NCBI GenBank assembly: GCA_001939145.1 | Contig: LSRX01000592.1 | Location: forward strand, 268,380-332,379 | Origin: Symbiodinium microadriaticum | Taxonomy: Eukaryota; Sar; Dinophyceae; Suessiales; Symbiodiniaceae | Direction: 5' to 3' | Length of the DNA stretch: 64,000 nt | In this document: positions 26,416 to 37,921 of the stretch, piece after piece | Position numbering within the stretch: the first letter of the stretch is position 1 | Layout of the letters: each line of letters opens with the position of its first letter | Program-made: the position numbers and the translations under genes | Notes under the pieces: model-generated | Told to the model about the DNA's origin: nothing | The model's input: the letters and a program-made list of their open reading frames with translations, nothing else | Database searches by the model: none

Positions 26416-27290
26416 TGACATCTACAACGTCTACGCTGCTGCTGCTGTCAATACTGTGCTGCTTGTTTCGTCGAATCAGTACGAGCTATTGTCCAGAGGA
26501 AACTTCCAGCATGCAGAACCGTAGAAAGGCCGAACAAATCGTAAACTCATTCTTACTTCATGCTGGACCCTACGAAACACACATCACCAACACCATAAGC
26601 CGCCCCAAAGTCCCCAAAGGCTCCGCCCATTTTTGGTAGGGGCAAGAACCCCTGAATCCCAAACACCCTTCATTGAAGCCAGGAAGAGGACTCTGACCCT
26701 TAAATCCTCAACCCTTCGCCACCATCAGCTGTTGCTCAAAAGGCGTTGCCCCTCGCATGCGCCTCGGACCATGGCGCCTAAGGTCAAGCCAACCAGGGAC
26801 CCATGAAGCGCCTGCAACACAGCGTTTGCACCAGGGTTCGGATTCTACGGGGGTTCCATAAGGGCTTTGTGGAGTTGCCGTAATTCAGGATGTAGGGGCT
26901 TTAGAGGCTTCATTGAAGTGGTAGCTTCGTTCTGACGCTCAGCTCAAACACACAATGACATAATGTGTGACATGACTCTGCCTTTGCGTATCTGCAAAGT
27001 CGAGCCCAGTCCCCACATCCTTGATCCCGGGACCCTGAAAGTTCATGAGACTAGTTCAGGCTGCAAAGCTATACACAAGGCAGTCAGAGACAGACATCGA
27101 AGCTCAAGTTGGCTGACCTCCGACCTCTGCACGAAATCCTACGTAACTGGCAGGGCTCAAGCAGGGCGCTTGGCGCCTCCACCACGTAGGCCGGGCGGCT
27201 AATTTCCTCATCCGCCTCCAACAAGCGACAAAGTGGTGCCTATTTCTGTCTACGTGCCTGTCCACATGCGCAGCCACACACGCATGCGGA

Positions 27291-27450
27291 TGTATGTATG
27301 TATGTATGTATGTATGTATGTATGTATGTATGTATGTATGTATGCACATAGGTACCTGTGTGTACATACATGAAATGTATGTATATATATATATGTATAT
27401 ATGTATATATCATATACATATATATATATATATATACACACATATATATA
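27291..27450. repeat. (GTAT)n followed by TA/ATATGT repeats
   Basis: About 13 GTAT units followed by an imperfect TATA/ATGTAT stretch to about 27450. The Met-Tyr-Val-Cys frames are artefacts. Confidence 0.92.
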
Positions 27451-29126
27451 CATGTATGTACATGCATGCATTTTTGAGCAGGTAGCTCGTTAAGTAAATG
27501 CGCATGGCTTCTTCTCGCATCCGTGCCTGCAGGGCCTTTCGCTTAGGTGTTCCAATTAGAACACGGATTAACTCTTGAACGCCCTACTTTCTGAGTCTGT
27601 GCAACCCCCACCTCGTGCACCGGGAAGCAGTTGCCTTCATAGAGAGGCTCCCAATCTTTGGGATACATCAAAAGATGTGCCTTCCAGCACGGATGCTCAA
27701 GCAGCGCTCTGACATCACGGTTTGCAGGCGATTGATCGCGTTTCCCGGGTTTCGGAGTTTTCTTCGTGCCATACTTGTCTTCCGGCTCTGCATAGCACTC
27801 TTTGTACGACCATGGCTACTGTCGCCATGTCGATTGTAGCCGTGCTAGCTGCTACCGTCTCTGAGGTGCTGCAGTCCGGTATTTTCGAACCCACAATAGC
27901 ACCTTACCTCACGAGCCGGCTGATGACAAACATTCGCTCCATCCCAACTGTAACTGTGGCGACAATACGATAATGGGTAAGGCTCCCTGTGCTGCTGCGA
28001 ACCCCCAAAGCCGGCACCCTCCCTTTACCGGAAATCGCTTGGAGTCCTTTACTGCAGGGCCGGTGCAAGGCCAAGCCTGCGTCTCCGACCAGTTGATGGC
28101 ACCGGGGGAGAAGCTGGTAGAGCCGAAGTTACCAGCATCTACCTTTGAGGGTCTTCTTGTGCAACAAATGTGGAAGAAACGTGCTAAGTGCTAGGCGTTT
28201 TGAGTTCAAGGTGGAACACTCTGTTTAGGGCACATTGGGGCCTCGGGTTTCGGCATTTGGGAGCTAGGATGCAAAGAGACTACAGCTGCCCAGCGAAGGC
28301 TTGTGGGCTAGTGGTGTAGCAGGAGTACAGACGACACTACAAGCTGTCAAAAAGTCAAAGATGTTCACCGAAACCCTAAATATCCCTAAACCCCTAAGTT
28401 CGTTGGAGTTGGCGCCACTTCACTTGGATTGGGGCTTGTTGCCTCTGGCAAGTCTTCAAGGGCCAGCTCCCTTTTCGAAGATGGTCAGGTGAGCACAATG
28501 GAAAGGCTCATGCTGACGATTGCATGTCCTTTGCATGAGAAAGGTGAAGGATCATATTGATGTCTGCTTGTCCTTTGTATGCAAGGATTGTTCTCGAGGA
28601 ACCATGGGTTGGCGTTTAGACCTCGGTTTGTCGCTCAGGCACGCATGCCACGATTTGTTCTGGTTATCACGGACATTCGGACCGTCCCACGCATTATCCT
28701 TCTTGTATGGGCGCGGGCCATTCGTTTGTAACCAAGTCGATGGCGACTTTGAGAATGTCAAGGGCTATGATGGTGATGACGATGATGCACGGTCGGGCTG
28801 CAATCATTGGTCATAGGCAGTCATTGGTGACAGTGGTCAGCTTCATGTTCAAGGGAAGCATACTTGAAATAAACAGAGTGCTTGTAGCAATCTCGATCAC
28901 CTGCACCATCAGACGCGTCACCGTGGAAAACAACGGCTACAGCCGCTACAGAAAGCTTACGTTTGCAGTTTTGCCGCCGAAGTAAGCAGAGTGGGTGCGC
29001 TAATCGCCGCGAAATGAATAAACCTCGCAGCAATCGTTGTCTGTTGGCCTCCTTCCTTCTGGGCTTCGCGCCTTCCTTCCTTCCTTCCTGCCAGGAACGC
29101 AAGCATCACAGCAAAACGTGCAATCA

Positions 29127-29277
29127 ACCCTAAACCCTAAACCCTAAATCCTACACTCCTAAACCCCTAAACTAAACCCTAAACCCTAAATCCTACACTC
29201 CTAAACCCCTAAACTAAACCCTAAACCCTAAATCCTACACTCCTAAACCCCTAAACTAAACCCTAAACCCTAAATCA
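29127..29277. repeat. 41-bp telomere-derived satellite, about three units
   Basis: The unit is roughly AACCCTAAACCCTAAATCCT followed by ACACTCCTAAACCCCTAAACT, repeated three times almost exactly with a partial fourth. The same composite word (AAATCCTACACTCCTAAACC) recurs at about 42256-42280. Confidence 0.92.
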
Positions 29278-29868
29278 CACGGAGAATCGCAGAGGGCAGC
29301 AAAAAGACTTCTAAAACTCCGGGGAGCGAAGATCGGCTCAGCCACGATGTAACGACGGTAATCCTCAGGCCGCTCAGGGCTTTTTTTATCCCCATCCAGG
29401 GTTTCGGGTTTAGGGCCGTTTACGCTCTCACAACTCGGACCAGCCAGGCCGTTTAGGGCCGTTTGGGGTTTAGGGCTCTTGCGGTTGAGGCGTGTTCGGG
29501 TGTTGAGCCTAAGCCCCGCTCAATGCTCAGTCTTTGGATCCTTGCCACCCTCTGCTTCCTACCAGTACCATTTTAACAAACCTCGATAGCAGACCTTGTG
29601 GAATCCACCGGCGGCCCAACTCGTCAAGGGAAATGGCCGACTCATGAATAAAAGCGTCGGGTCTTGGATCTACAATCATGCAGCAAGACATGGATTTGTG
29701 TTGAATTGGTGTATATTGGGCAGCCGCTACACGTTGGCGCAGTCTCGAGGCGTAGGTTCGGCAAGCGGGTAGTCCACAGCTGTTCTGAGTTCCGGCCTGT
29801 CTTGTCGCTTCATGAAGACGCGGATACTGCTTGAATGTTGGGACCAAGAAAGCGTTGCAGTCTCAGAC

Positions 29869-30609
29869 GGATATTTGCATCTGAGACTCCTTGTTCACCC
29901 ACCAACCATACAGCTCCTTTATCTTGAGCAGCCGGTCGTTGGCGAACCTCTGCTTCAAGGTGTGGTAATGTCGTGCACAAAGACATGTTGGGCTTCTCGC
30001 TAACATTCCTCGTCCTTGCATAAGCTTCATTCGGAGGGGCTCACCATTGAAGCCACACAGTTTGAGGATGGATCTCACATCCTCCAGCTTGCGACCACTG
30101 TTCAGGTGAATGGTGTTGCCACTGACTCTTTTTGTGTCGTCCACGATGTGCTCGCAGTAGCCGCAAGCCGCGGCCAGGAAGTACACATCTCCGATACCAA
30201 ACCGGGCTTTCTGCTTGATCGTTACGTTTGTCCTCGCCTCATTGCTGATGACGCTATAGTAAGACCACTGGTCCACGCCGATCAGGTCCTGCGGGGCAAA
30301 ACTGCAAGGTCGTAACTATGCAGCGTCCGTGGTTGGAGCCCTCCATCTGCCTGAATCCAGTCAACCATCCCAGGCGACGCAGCCTTGTATTCTGGCATGC
30401 TTCACACGCAACTTTGCGAAGGTTTCCTGAAAGCTAAACAAGGCTGAAGGCAAAATCTGATGACAACTAGTCACTAATTCTGGCCATCTCATCGTTCGCC
30501 CTGCTTCTGACTACCAGATGATCCCAGAAGCTTCCCCTTCCCCCTGCAGCGGGTCATACATCGGCGTCATGGAATCCAGGGTGAGCTTCGCAGAGATGGC
30601 TTGCGCTGA
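29869..30609 (-). CDS. FMO exons 8-10: C-terminal part
   Basis: 30609-30556 encodes SAQAISAKLTLDSMTPMY and is joined through a GA donor to 30288-30041 (DLIGVDQWSYYSV, then ARFGIGDVYFLAAACGY and NTIHLNSGRKLEDVRSIL). 29947-29869 follows with NDRLLKIKELYGWWVNKES. The ..GN-T-..L-.-SG-R-.-L-.. block matches the C-terminal region of the family. Confidence 0.85.
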
Positions 30610-33600
30610 CTGGCCCAGGCGTGCAACTCGACGACAGCTCACGTACATAGCCATCTCATGCAGGATTTTTGTGCCAAAAGAAGAGCACGCCATGTGGACA
30701 GCCCCATGCCGTTTTTCAGATTCCCGGATCTGTAAACCGCTGGAACAAGTCTTTTCAGGATTCGGTACAGTAGCGGCGCTCATTGACATGCATATCTACA
30801 AGTGTCGCAACATTTGACAGGGCGGCAGCAATACCGCATCGAAGCGAAGCACTCAACAAGCCCACGAATCCGGTCACCCACCACCCCTACGTATGCGCCT
30901 CCCACTTTTGACGCACGACCTCCAACCCTCCAACCCCACCTCTGACCGTCCAGCCCTTCAGCCCTGTCAAGGCGGGCGGAGGAAGGTTTCAAGAACCATT
31001 TATACTAGGCTATTATCTTATATAGTCTATTACTGTATACTATATTAAGATGCTCCATCTCAGCTGTTTGTGACAAGCCTACTCCCCGGGGTTGGATATC
31101 CGCCTGGTTGATGAACCATGAAACCAGGCGTGGCATGGAGATGGTCTTCCGGCGGCAGACCATGTACCTCACAGCGGGATCTCAGGCTGATGCCACTTGA
31201 GCTTGGTAAACTTGCTCTGACTCTACCAAAGACGAAAAAGGGAGCCGTGCCAGAATGAGAGAACTAACAAAGCTACACGATGCACCAAGACTTGAGCGGT
31301 CTGCCCCTGCAATCTCAGTCAAGGCACACCTTCTTGGCACAGAACTCCACACAAGTTCGAACGTTCTCAACTGCGAAGGCACCGCTGCCGACGATCATAA
31401 CGTTGTTGCCGCGAACCTTCTCGTAATTGAAAGCATTGCTGATGCCATACACCTGGTAGGAATGAGGTAGCACGCGCTACAATTGCTGGGAAGGGAGATG
31501 GCAGATCGTGCGGTCAGACACCATACAACACCCCTATGGAATACCCTCTACGTTGTATAAGCTTTCATGGACGTTGGCGATATCAAGGGTCCTACAAAGA
31601 ACAGCGCTGCACGTGTGACCGTCAAGGAACGATGTCTCCTTCGAAAGTATCCTCTCCCGGGTAAGTAACACGTTTCGGATTCGTCAGGTTTCCAGGGAAG
31701 AGCGACACGGAGGCTGCTCTGAATACCTCTTCCTCCTTTCCCTTCGTCTTCATGGTGACTTCATAGCTCTGGCTCCAATACTCCTTTCCTTAGGCCAGCA
31801 TGTGGGGCTTAGGGTTCTCTCCAGGCAAGGTTGTTCGGCTCGCAGTTTGGATGAGGGCCGTCTGCGGCTTTTCATGGACTCTGAACCCTAGACCTGGCAA
31901 AACTGGCGACAGCCTGGCACATCCACTTTTGTTCCGAGATGGGGCGCAAACACCATCCAAAACCACTCAAGGGCAGGGCGATAAGCAAAGCATTTCTCCG
32001 AGCCACCGATGACGTTCAGGGAATTTGCGGAGGTGTTCAGCCGCACATACGGCAGAAGTCCGTATCGTTCGGACACATCCTGGAAGTGCTCGAGCAGCTT
32101 GTCCTCATTCAGGCGGTTTACAATCATGTCGCTGCTCCTTTGTAGGGAACTTTTGTTTTGAGAATATTCTGCAAGGATCCCTTCCTGATCTCTGCATGTT
32201 CGCTTGCTTCGGAGAAGCCAGGCAAGCCGCCAGTTAAAGACAGTAGCCCAATACAGTCCAAACTACGCCGGAGCACGCTGCAACGGAGCCTACAACACCA
32301 AAGATCAGAAGCTCTGCGTATCTCCAAGATCGTCTGACTGTGCCTTCGCTACCTAACTATGCGAATGAACGCACGTGGTAGGTCACTGTTTAAGAATTTC
32401 CGTGACTTGCTTTGCAAGCCAGATGCCCTGGATGGCCACGGATTGTCTGAAGCCCAATCAGGCCAGCCATGGTTCTCGTGGTACTCCAAGTGGTAGACTC
32501 CCACCTTGCCAGGAGAGGCGTGACTCTCCGCATCTTTCGCTCTTTCTGGGGCAGCCCTGTTTGTTGAAACTGATCTGAATAACTGAAAACCGAAAGCCTC
32601 CGGGAAGTGTAGCCATGACGAACCGATTTGGGAAGTTCTGTGAAAAAAAGTGGCAGACACTTGGGTACTCGTTCCAGAGCCTGAGACACCTAGACTGACC
32701 TAGACAAACGAGACCAAGAAACAGTAGCAGTCAAGACTTACAAGAAACCCCGCATTCCACCTCCGTCTGCAGTCGAGACGTGGAATTAGCCTGGTCCAGC
32801 CATGAGGTGCCTTGCTTGGTCAGTGGCTTCGGGGGGCTACCACTTGTTTTCGGGGAAAAGTTGGGGGACGTCCGAGCTCGAAGGCTTTGCTTTTCAGGAG
32901 TCACCAGGCACCCTGAACTCAGCGACGAAGAAAGAGAAAAGGATTCTGCCATGCCAGTCCAAGCACCCCCGACCTGCGAAGCAAAGGTGCTTTGGCATGG
33001 TGACTACTGAATCTCGCAATGTAGGAAGGGAAGAGTTGTTGTCGTGCCCCAACCCCCAACCCCCCCCCCCTCGTGGCTGCTCGTTTTGCCGCGGTCGGTG
33101 TGCACATCAGCACCGCCGCTGCCATCTTCATTGTGACGAGGCGATCAGGAGGAAGCAAGGAGCAGGGTACCGGGGTGCTCATCGTCGTCGTCAGTTTCGT
33201 GGAGGAGGACGAGAGGCAGAGCATGAGGTGGAGCAGCAGGACTACGGGTTGGAGGAGGAGGAGCAAGAAGGCCCACAGCGGCGACAGCAGCGTCAGCCCC
33301 GACAGGCGGGCTGTCAGTTGCGGCTAGGCGAAAAAAGCCACACGGCATCAGAGAATGGGGTGAAGTTTACAGCAGTTCGCATGCTCAACTGTACAGAAGA
33401 CGGAAGCAGGGCTTCAGGCACGACACGCACTCCAGAGGCAAAAGCTTGGGATGCTGTGATTAATGGGCTGCACAGGAAAAATGTTGGCAATGATTTCGGT
33501 CAGAGATGACGAACATGCGATCGCCCTGCTTGCCTTGATCCTTCTTCTGCCCCGCATCGGCATCTGACTTCCGACTTTTCGCTTGGAAGCCCACTTTGCA

Positions 33601-33860
33601 TGTGTCAGCTTGCTGACAGGCGAAACCCGGCGGGATTCATGCGACTCTTTGTACTTGCCGTGCACACGGGCATGGCAACTTCGCATCACAACTCAACCCT
33701 GGCAGGCCTGGGCTTTCCGATCCACCACCAAGAAGTTGGTAACGCCCTCCATAAGCCAAGTCATGGCAAACTTGAGGCCAATGTGCCCTGCACCGATGAT
33801 GAGATGTGGGAACTCGTAGTGCTTCTTGACCCGACGGAAGGACTTGACACCATGAAGAAC
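29869..33860 (-). CDS. flavin-dependent monooxygenase (FMO/Baeyer-Villiger type), partial
   Basis: Predicted FAD- and NADPH-dependent oxygenase, inserting one oxygen into a small molecule. Ten exons join in phase to 1089 nt (363 residues): 33860-33698, 32810-32761, 32504-32427, 32103-32029, 31783-31631, 31452-31328, 31167-31104, 30609-30556, 30288-30041, 29947-29869. The FAD-binding motif is in LIIGAGHIGLK (near residue 25) and the NADPH-binding motif in IVGSGAFAVEN (near residue 190); VCRRKTISMPRLVSWF follows. Donors are five GT, four GC and one GA (30555). The start codon lies upstream of 33860 and was not found. The 3' end is probably in 29.5-29.85 kb, where a protein-like frame (IVDPRPDAFIHESA) lies. 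Related families run about 500 residues, so both ends are missing. Substrate unknown. Confidence 0.9.
31104..31783 (-). CDS. FMO exons 5-7: linker and NADPH-binding Rossmann fold
   Basis: 31783-31631 contains FRAASVSLFPGNLTNPKRV and YPGEDTFEGDI. 31452-31328 contains KVRGNNVMIVGSGAFAVENV, and 31167-31104 contains YMVCRRKTISMPRLVSWF. GSGAFA is the second dinucleotide-binding turn. In the usual FxGxxxH fingerprint the join gives F-E-G-D-I-V-Y, with Tyr where His is expected. Confidence 0.9.
32029..32810 (-). CDS. FMO exons 2-4: FAD domain continuation
   Basis: 32810-32761 encodes GTSWLDQANSTSRLQTE, 32504-32427 encodes VGVYHLEYHENHGWPDW and NPWPSR, and 32103-32029 encodes DKLLEHFQDVSERYGLLPY and VRLNTS. 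These match the order of conserved blocks in this monooxygenase group (G-T-W block, then the YFxxVxERYGL..RLNT helix-strand). Confidence 0.9.
33698..33860 (-). CDS. FMO exon: N-terminal FAD-binding Rossmann fold
   Basis: Encodes HYEFPHLIIGAGHIGLKFAM and then NFLVVDRKAQACQ. This is a beta-strand, GxGxxG turn, helix and acidic end of the second strand, where the aspartate of VVDR would hold the ribose of FAD. The acceptor is CTGCAG|G and the donor is GT at 33697. Confidence 0.93.
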
Positions 33861-34181
33861 CTGCAGGCCAACCACAACTACCTACAAGTCTTCAGTAGAG
33901 AGAAGGCAGGAACACAGCAGCGCAGTCAAGTGGCCACATGCCGCGCGATCTCGTCGCAGTCTTGGTGCTGTCGGTAGTTGCTTCCTGTCTTATACACCAG
34001 TCGAAGCCGATCCGCATCGACTCCCAGCCGATCCTTCCAGGAGATGCAGGGAATGGCCAAGCAACAACAGCTGGATCAGGCACAGAGGGCCCGTCAGAAC
34101 ACGCTGAGGACAAGCAGCAGAAGAGACCACTGGTGCGGCTGAAGACTACTTTGACTGAGATGGTACAGGCGAGGCCGGGAA

Positions 34182-34220
34182 GTGATGATGATGACGATGA
34201 TGATGATGATGATGATGACG
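34182..34220. repeat. (GAT)n microsatellite
   Basis: About 12 GAT/GAC units. Imperfect GAT-rich sequence continues to about 34310 and produces an Asp-rich plus frame and a Ser-rich minus frame. Confidence 0.9.
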
Positions 34221-36263
34221 ATGCTGCTTCGCTGCTGGTAATGACGGTGATGATGATGGCGAACGTCATGGTGATGCGGTTAGTGACGGTGATGACAGTG
34301 ATGATGACTGATGGTGGCTGCGTTGTTGGTGGCCGTGATACCAGGAATGAATGATGATGTGCCGCCGTTGGTGGCATTTTGCGCTAATGGTATTATGGCG
34401 GTGCAGATTCTAGCGCTGGCCATGGAAATGCTGGTGAGAACCATGGCCTCAGACATCCGCTCTTGTGTAGCCTGGGTACAGAGCAGAGCCTACAGGAGCT
34501 TGCCCATGCTTTGCCCTGCATGCCGAGGGCTCATGGGCAGCCGCGTTCAGAGCTGTATGCACTTCTTCTCCGGAGCGATAAATACGTGTGCAGAAGTTTA
34601 ATAACTACCCTCGAGCCCCGAAGTCGAGCTCAGAACAAATGCGCAACAAACTTCCACTCCTCCAGAAGCGTTTTGACCTCAATGACTTTGGTGTTGGTGT
34701 AGACAGGCAAGGTCAGGACTTCATCGCATCCTCACAACAGGCGCTGCTGGAACCTACCGTTCAGATTCAAGGCTTGAACTGAATAGTATAATTTTGAGCC
34801 CCAAAACCCCTATTCTAATTATATAAGGCCCCTATGTTACTCTCCGTAATGCTGAGAACGGTGGAAAGCCATCCGAAGCTTTGCCGAGATCGGCCGGACA
34901 GTCCTGGGATCTTTATCTGCACTTCCTTGACACTCAAGCTGGGGGGATCACTGCCAATGCCTGCCGCACATCTAGGAATCTAGGCGAACCGGCATGTGGC
35001 TGCAGACCAAATTTGAATTTACCCTGGCTTTCTGCAACCAGCATGTGTTCCTACCTCGTAACAACAGCGACTCGATGCCGCAGCTCCTGTGCAGCTCTAA
35101 ACTTCTGCTGCTTCTCTAAGGTTGCTCGGCGCAGATTCCCGCAGCCCCGGGCAAGGCTTGGCGGATGTCTGTTCAGATCTTGGTCTCAAAGATTGCGGCG
35201 CATAGGTTTCCCTGGGGCTCCAGTTACCTAAATAGTGGGTTACTAACCATATATTATGTACCCCAGTAACCTACTATTTAGGTAACTGGAGCCCTAGGGT
35301 TTGGTTTGGTTGGGAGGGATCATGAAGCCTGGCTTCGACTGGTCCACCCAACGATTGGCTCCACACATGCGACGCAAGAAACACCTGCCGACTTCGGTGC
35401 TAGCACGACAGGCCCTTGTGCAGAAAAATGTCCAGGCTGGCAAGCGAACTTTCGGGCGAAGGGTGGTTTGCGCTTGTCCTTTGTTTCTGGTTGCAGTGCT
35501 TCAACTGGCCCTGTCCCAGTTTCAGTCTCAGGCCGGCCTGTTGCCCTCTGGTGGCTACCCTTTTGTTGCACGGACTTGTACATGCCTCTGGCGGCTGCCC
35601 TAAACCCAAACCCTGAAGTGCCAGGAGCAACAGGGCACAACTGGCAAGCCGCACGGGCCTTTGGGCTGCCACACCTCCATGATGCCCTGCTTGAACTCTG
35701 GGCTCCTGACCCAGGAAGAGGGAGTGTGATCTGAGAGCTTATGATGACCTCAAGGGCTCTACTCTACAAGAAGGACTACTTTGGCAAATCTACGCCATCC
35801 AACGGCAGCGCGGAAGCTTCAGGCAGACCAGACCCGATCTAAATACATCCTCAAGAGTCAAGAATCAAGAGCGCTGAATGAACATGTGCGTATTAACAGC
35901 AAGGGGCTTGGCCACCAGCGCCAAAGGCTTCTCCATGGCTGATGAACAGTGGCGGCTTTGTTTAGCCGCTTAGCCGAATCAACCGCTAGACTGACGTAAT
36001 TAACCCACATCGCTTCAACTTCGATGCACACATGCAAAACGCACCGCAAGACCGCACATCCTGCTTCTAGCAAGGCACCGTCACCAATAATTGGTTCGAG
36101 CATGTTCGAGCATGAGCGGCATTGGCACAATGCAATGCTAAATATTAAAGCTGCTTCCGCTAGGTGCAACATGCTAGCCTATGGCTAAATATATTCGAAG
36201 TACTCACGGCCTGGCAAGGCCAAAGCCAACGAACAGTCTGAGGCTTGAGTCAAATATCTCTGC
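34221..36263. other. intergenic between FMO and WD40 genes
   Basis: Contains the 80-bp hairpin element at 35215-35294. Overlapping frames at 35300-35734 on both strands have no recognisable product. The 3' end of the WD40 gene probably lies in the right part of this stretch but was not recognised. Confidence 0.4.
35215..35294. mobile_element. 80-bp hairpin (foldback/MITE-like) element
   Basis: Two 30-bp arms, GGGCTCCAGTTACCTAAATA.. and its reverse complement, match at 29 of 30 positions around a 20-bp AT-rich loop. No coding capacity. A single copy was seen in the window. Confidence 0.75.
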
Positions 36264-37479
36264 CTCTACCGCCATGTCCCACAGAGAAGCGCTATCCTGA
36301 GCAGGCTTGCATGGCCGTGGCAATGAGGCAAAAATTGGGCATCGTTCGAAGTTTTGCAGGCTCCGGCAACCTAAACCGCAAGTGGCCAAACGAGGTGGGG
36401 GTTGCTGAATTCACCAAAAACCGGAACACTCTTTCTCCGCGTTAACGCATCGCTCCCTCAGAACACGTGCGTGCAAGATTGGGGGCTCCAACTCAAGAGG
36501 TTCAGGGAAGGTTCATACATTGACAAGGGAAGGCACCGGATGATCCCCGGCAAAAGCTTCGTCATCCAAAACCTTGTACTCTAAAACCGGGACCCTAAGC
36601 CCAACCTTGCAAGCCGCGAACCGACACGAAGTGGCTGCCGAGCTTCGTCTGCAGACGCCACAGCTAGCACGGTTTCGTCTGTCGGATGCCTGCAGAAACA
36701 TCTTCGTTGCTAGGAGGAGTTCAGAAGTGTAGCGTGGGCCCTACGGCTTTCATCGCTGCTGTTTGAATCTGTACATAGGAGACTGACTAGGTTTCGGACT
36801 TCAGGTGTTTTGGTCATGCCTGACAGGTTATTGAACCAAAGTTGTGCCATGTTCCACGAAAAGTTGGTGGCCAAGGTTAGTAGTGCTCTGCCAGGTACGA
36901 GATGCATATGGCCCATCGGTCCATCCTGATCTTGACCCGCGTGGTTGACCATCGTGTTTGTTACCTCCGATGCTACGGCTAAGCCTTGTCACTTTGAGGA
37001 GTTACGAGCTTCTTAAGAGCAGACCGAATGAATGAGGGTAATAAGTGACGAGCAACTAGAGGCAAGGCGACCAGCCAAGACTACAACCTAACCCGCACAC
37101 GGTGGAAAAAAAATTTGGCTCGTAGGTCACCCTGGCTTGCTGTCACCACGACAAGCACAGCAATGGCAAACAACGGGTCCCTGTTAAGCGCCCGGAACAG
37201 CAACAATGGACACAAGCCCCAGCACCAAGTTGGTCAGCAAACACATGGCCAAGGGAAGTCATCGCATGTCTGGGCTCTAAAGTGACGTCTAGTCCGATCG
37301 CCCAGGTCCCCGCACCAATCCACAGAGCAAATAGGCTGCCGGTGCCACTTGAAGTTGGCCATAGGTCCTCAAGATTGGTGGCTCTGTGAGTTTGACTCTC
37401 CAAACCAAGAGCGCTCAGCAAAACCGGCCTGCAGCGACGTGTCGGGTGTCCCAAATCTTGAAACTGCCATCGTCGGCAC
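36264..37479 (-). CDS. WD40-repeat protein, GRWD1/Rrb1-like (partial)
   Basis: Likely a nucleolar WD40 protein that escorts ribosomal protein L3 into 60S assembly, judging from its closest family. Exon 37479-37429 encodes ADDGSFKIWDTRHVAA and joins in phase to 37367-37316, GPMANFKWHRQPICSVDW. Exon 36296-36264 encodes DSASLWDMAVE. The order repeat end (K-I-W-D-x-R), then (A-x-F-K-W-H-R-x-P-I-x-S-V-x-W), then (L-W-D-M-A-V-E) is that of the last repeats of GRWD1. Donors are GC, GT and GC. The piece linking the last two exons, the acidic N-terminus, the earlier repeats (expected at higher coordinates) and the C-terminus were not found. It could be another WD40 protein, but the three blocks together make GRWD1 the best reading. 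Confidence 0.75.
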
Positions 37480-37921
37480 CTGGGGGAAGGAGAGCTGCTA
37501 ACTGTGTCTGTGTGAAGGAGGGCCTACAGCAACACCATGTGTTTGTGGCAGCTTCCCTTGCTCTCTAGATCTCTAGGACGGAGCAGCAGCTACAGGAGCC
37601 CTCAGCAGGTCAGCAGGCGCAAGGATGGGTTTTGCCCGCTGCGCAGTTCGCAGAAGCAGTGTGACGGCCGGGCCAAAGGCTTCGCCTTCTGCCATGGCCG
37701 GAAGCATTATCCACCCTCGGGCTTCAAAGATCGGAAGTCCCAGTAAGGAGGCCTAGAGCCCAACGTCTTTTGCAATATCCGAAAGGGCAGATGGATAAGA
37801 ATTCTCTGCAGCACAGCCCGAAGATGCTAGTCAGTCCACAGAGGCACGTCTGTGAACCCCGCGTGGCCTCTGCAGGACTTCGACCCGATCTAAGAGTCTA
37901 GAAGAGCATGGATGCTATCGG

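Larger units (their letters stand above)
20606..29126. other. large repeat-bearing stretch without a confident gene
   Basis: Holds the long arrays at 26.0-26.4 and 27.3-27.45 kb, a CTG run near 21899-21925, and several protein-like but unassigned stretches: minus 21.64-21.73 kb (HDWQNVHIQKHPNIHGVL), plus 23.4-24.1 kb and minus 25.6-25.8 kb. An ambiguous base lies at 24312. Confidence 0.4.

Noticed and set aside
25960..26421. Ser/Arg-rich and poly-Leu frames resembling SR or low-complexity proteins
   Set aside because: Same cause: a trinucleotide array, open in all phases on both strands.
28700..28930. Minus-strand hydrophobic pieces (IIVITIIALDILKVAIDL; QVIEIATSTLFISSMLP) that resemble membrane helices
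   Set aside because: Partly GAT/ATC-rich low-complexity sequence, no flanking channel or transporter motif, and the plus strand is also hydrophobic there.
29127..29277. Regular repeats that could be mistaken for a CRISPR array
   Set aside because: Units are contiguous, with no unique spacers, and consist of telomere-type heptamers; the genome is eukaryotic.
35400..35672. Minus frame starting MAAQRPVRLASCALLLLALQ, which looks like a signal peptide
   Set aside because: The frame overlaps three other open phases, has no family match, and the hydrophobic start coincides with a telomere-like word; probably chance.
37537..37746. Plus frame with four spaced cysteines, zinc-finger-like
   Set aside because: Spacing fits no known finger, it is on the opposite strand within the WD40 locus, and no exon structure is visible.
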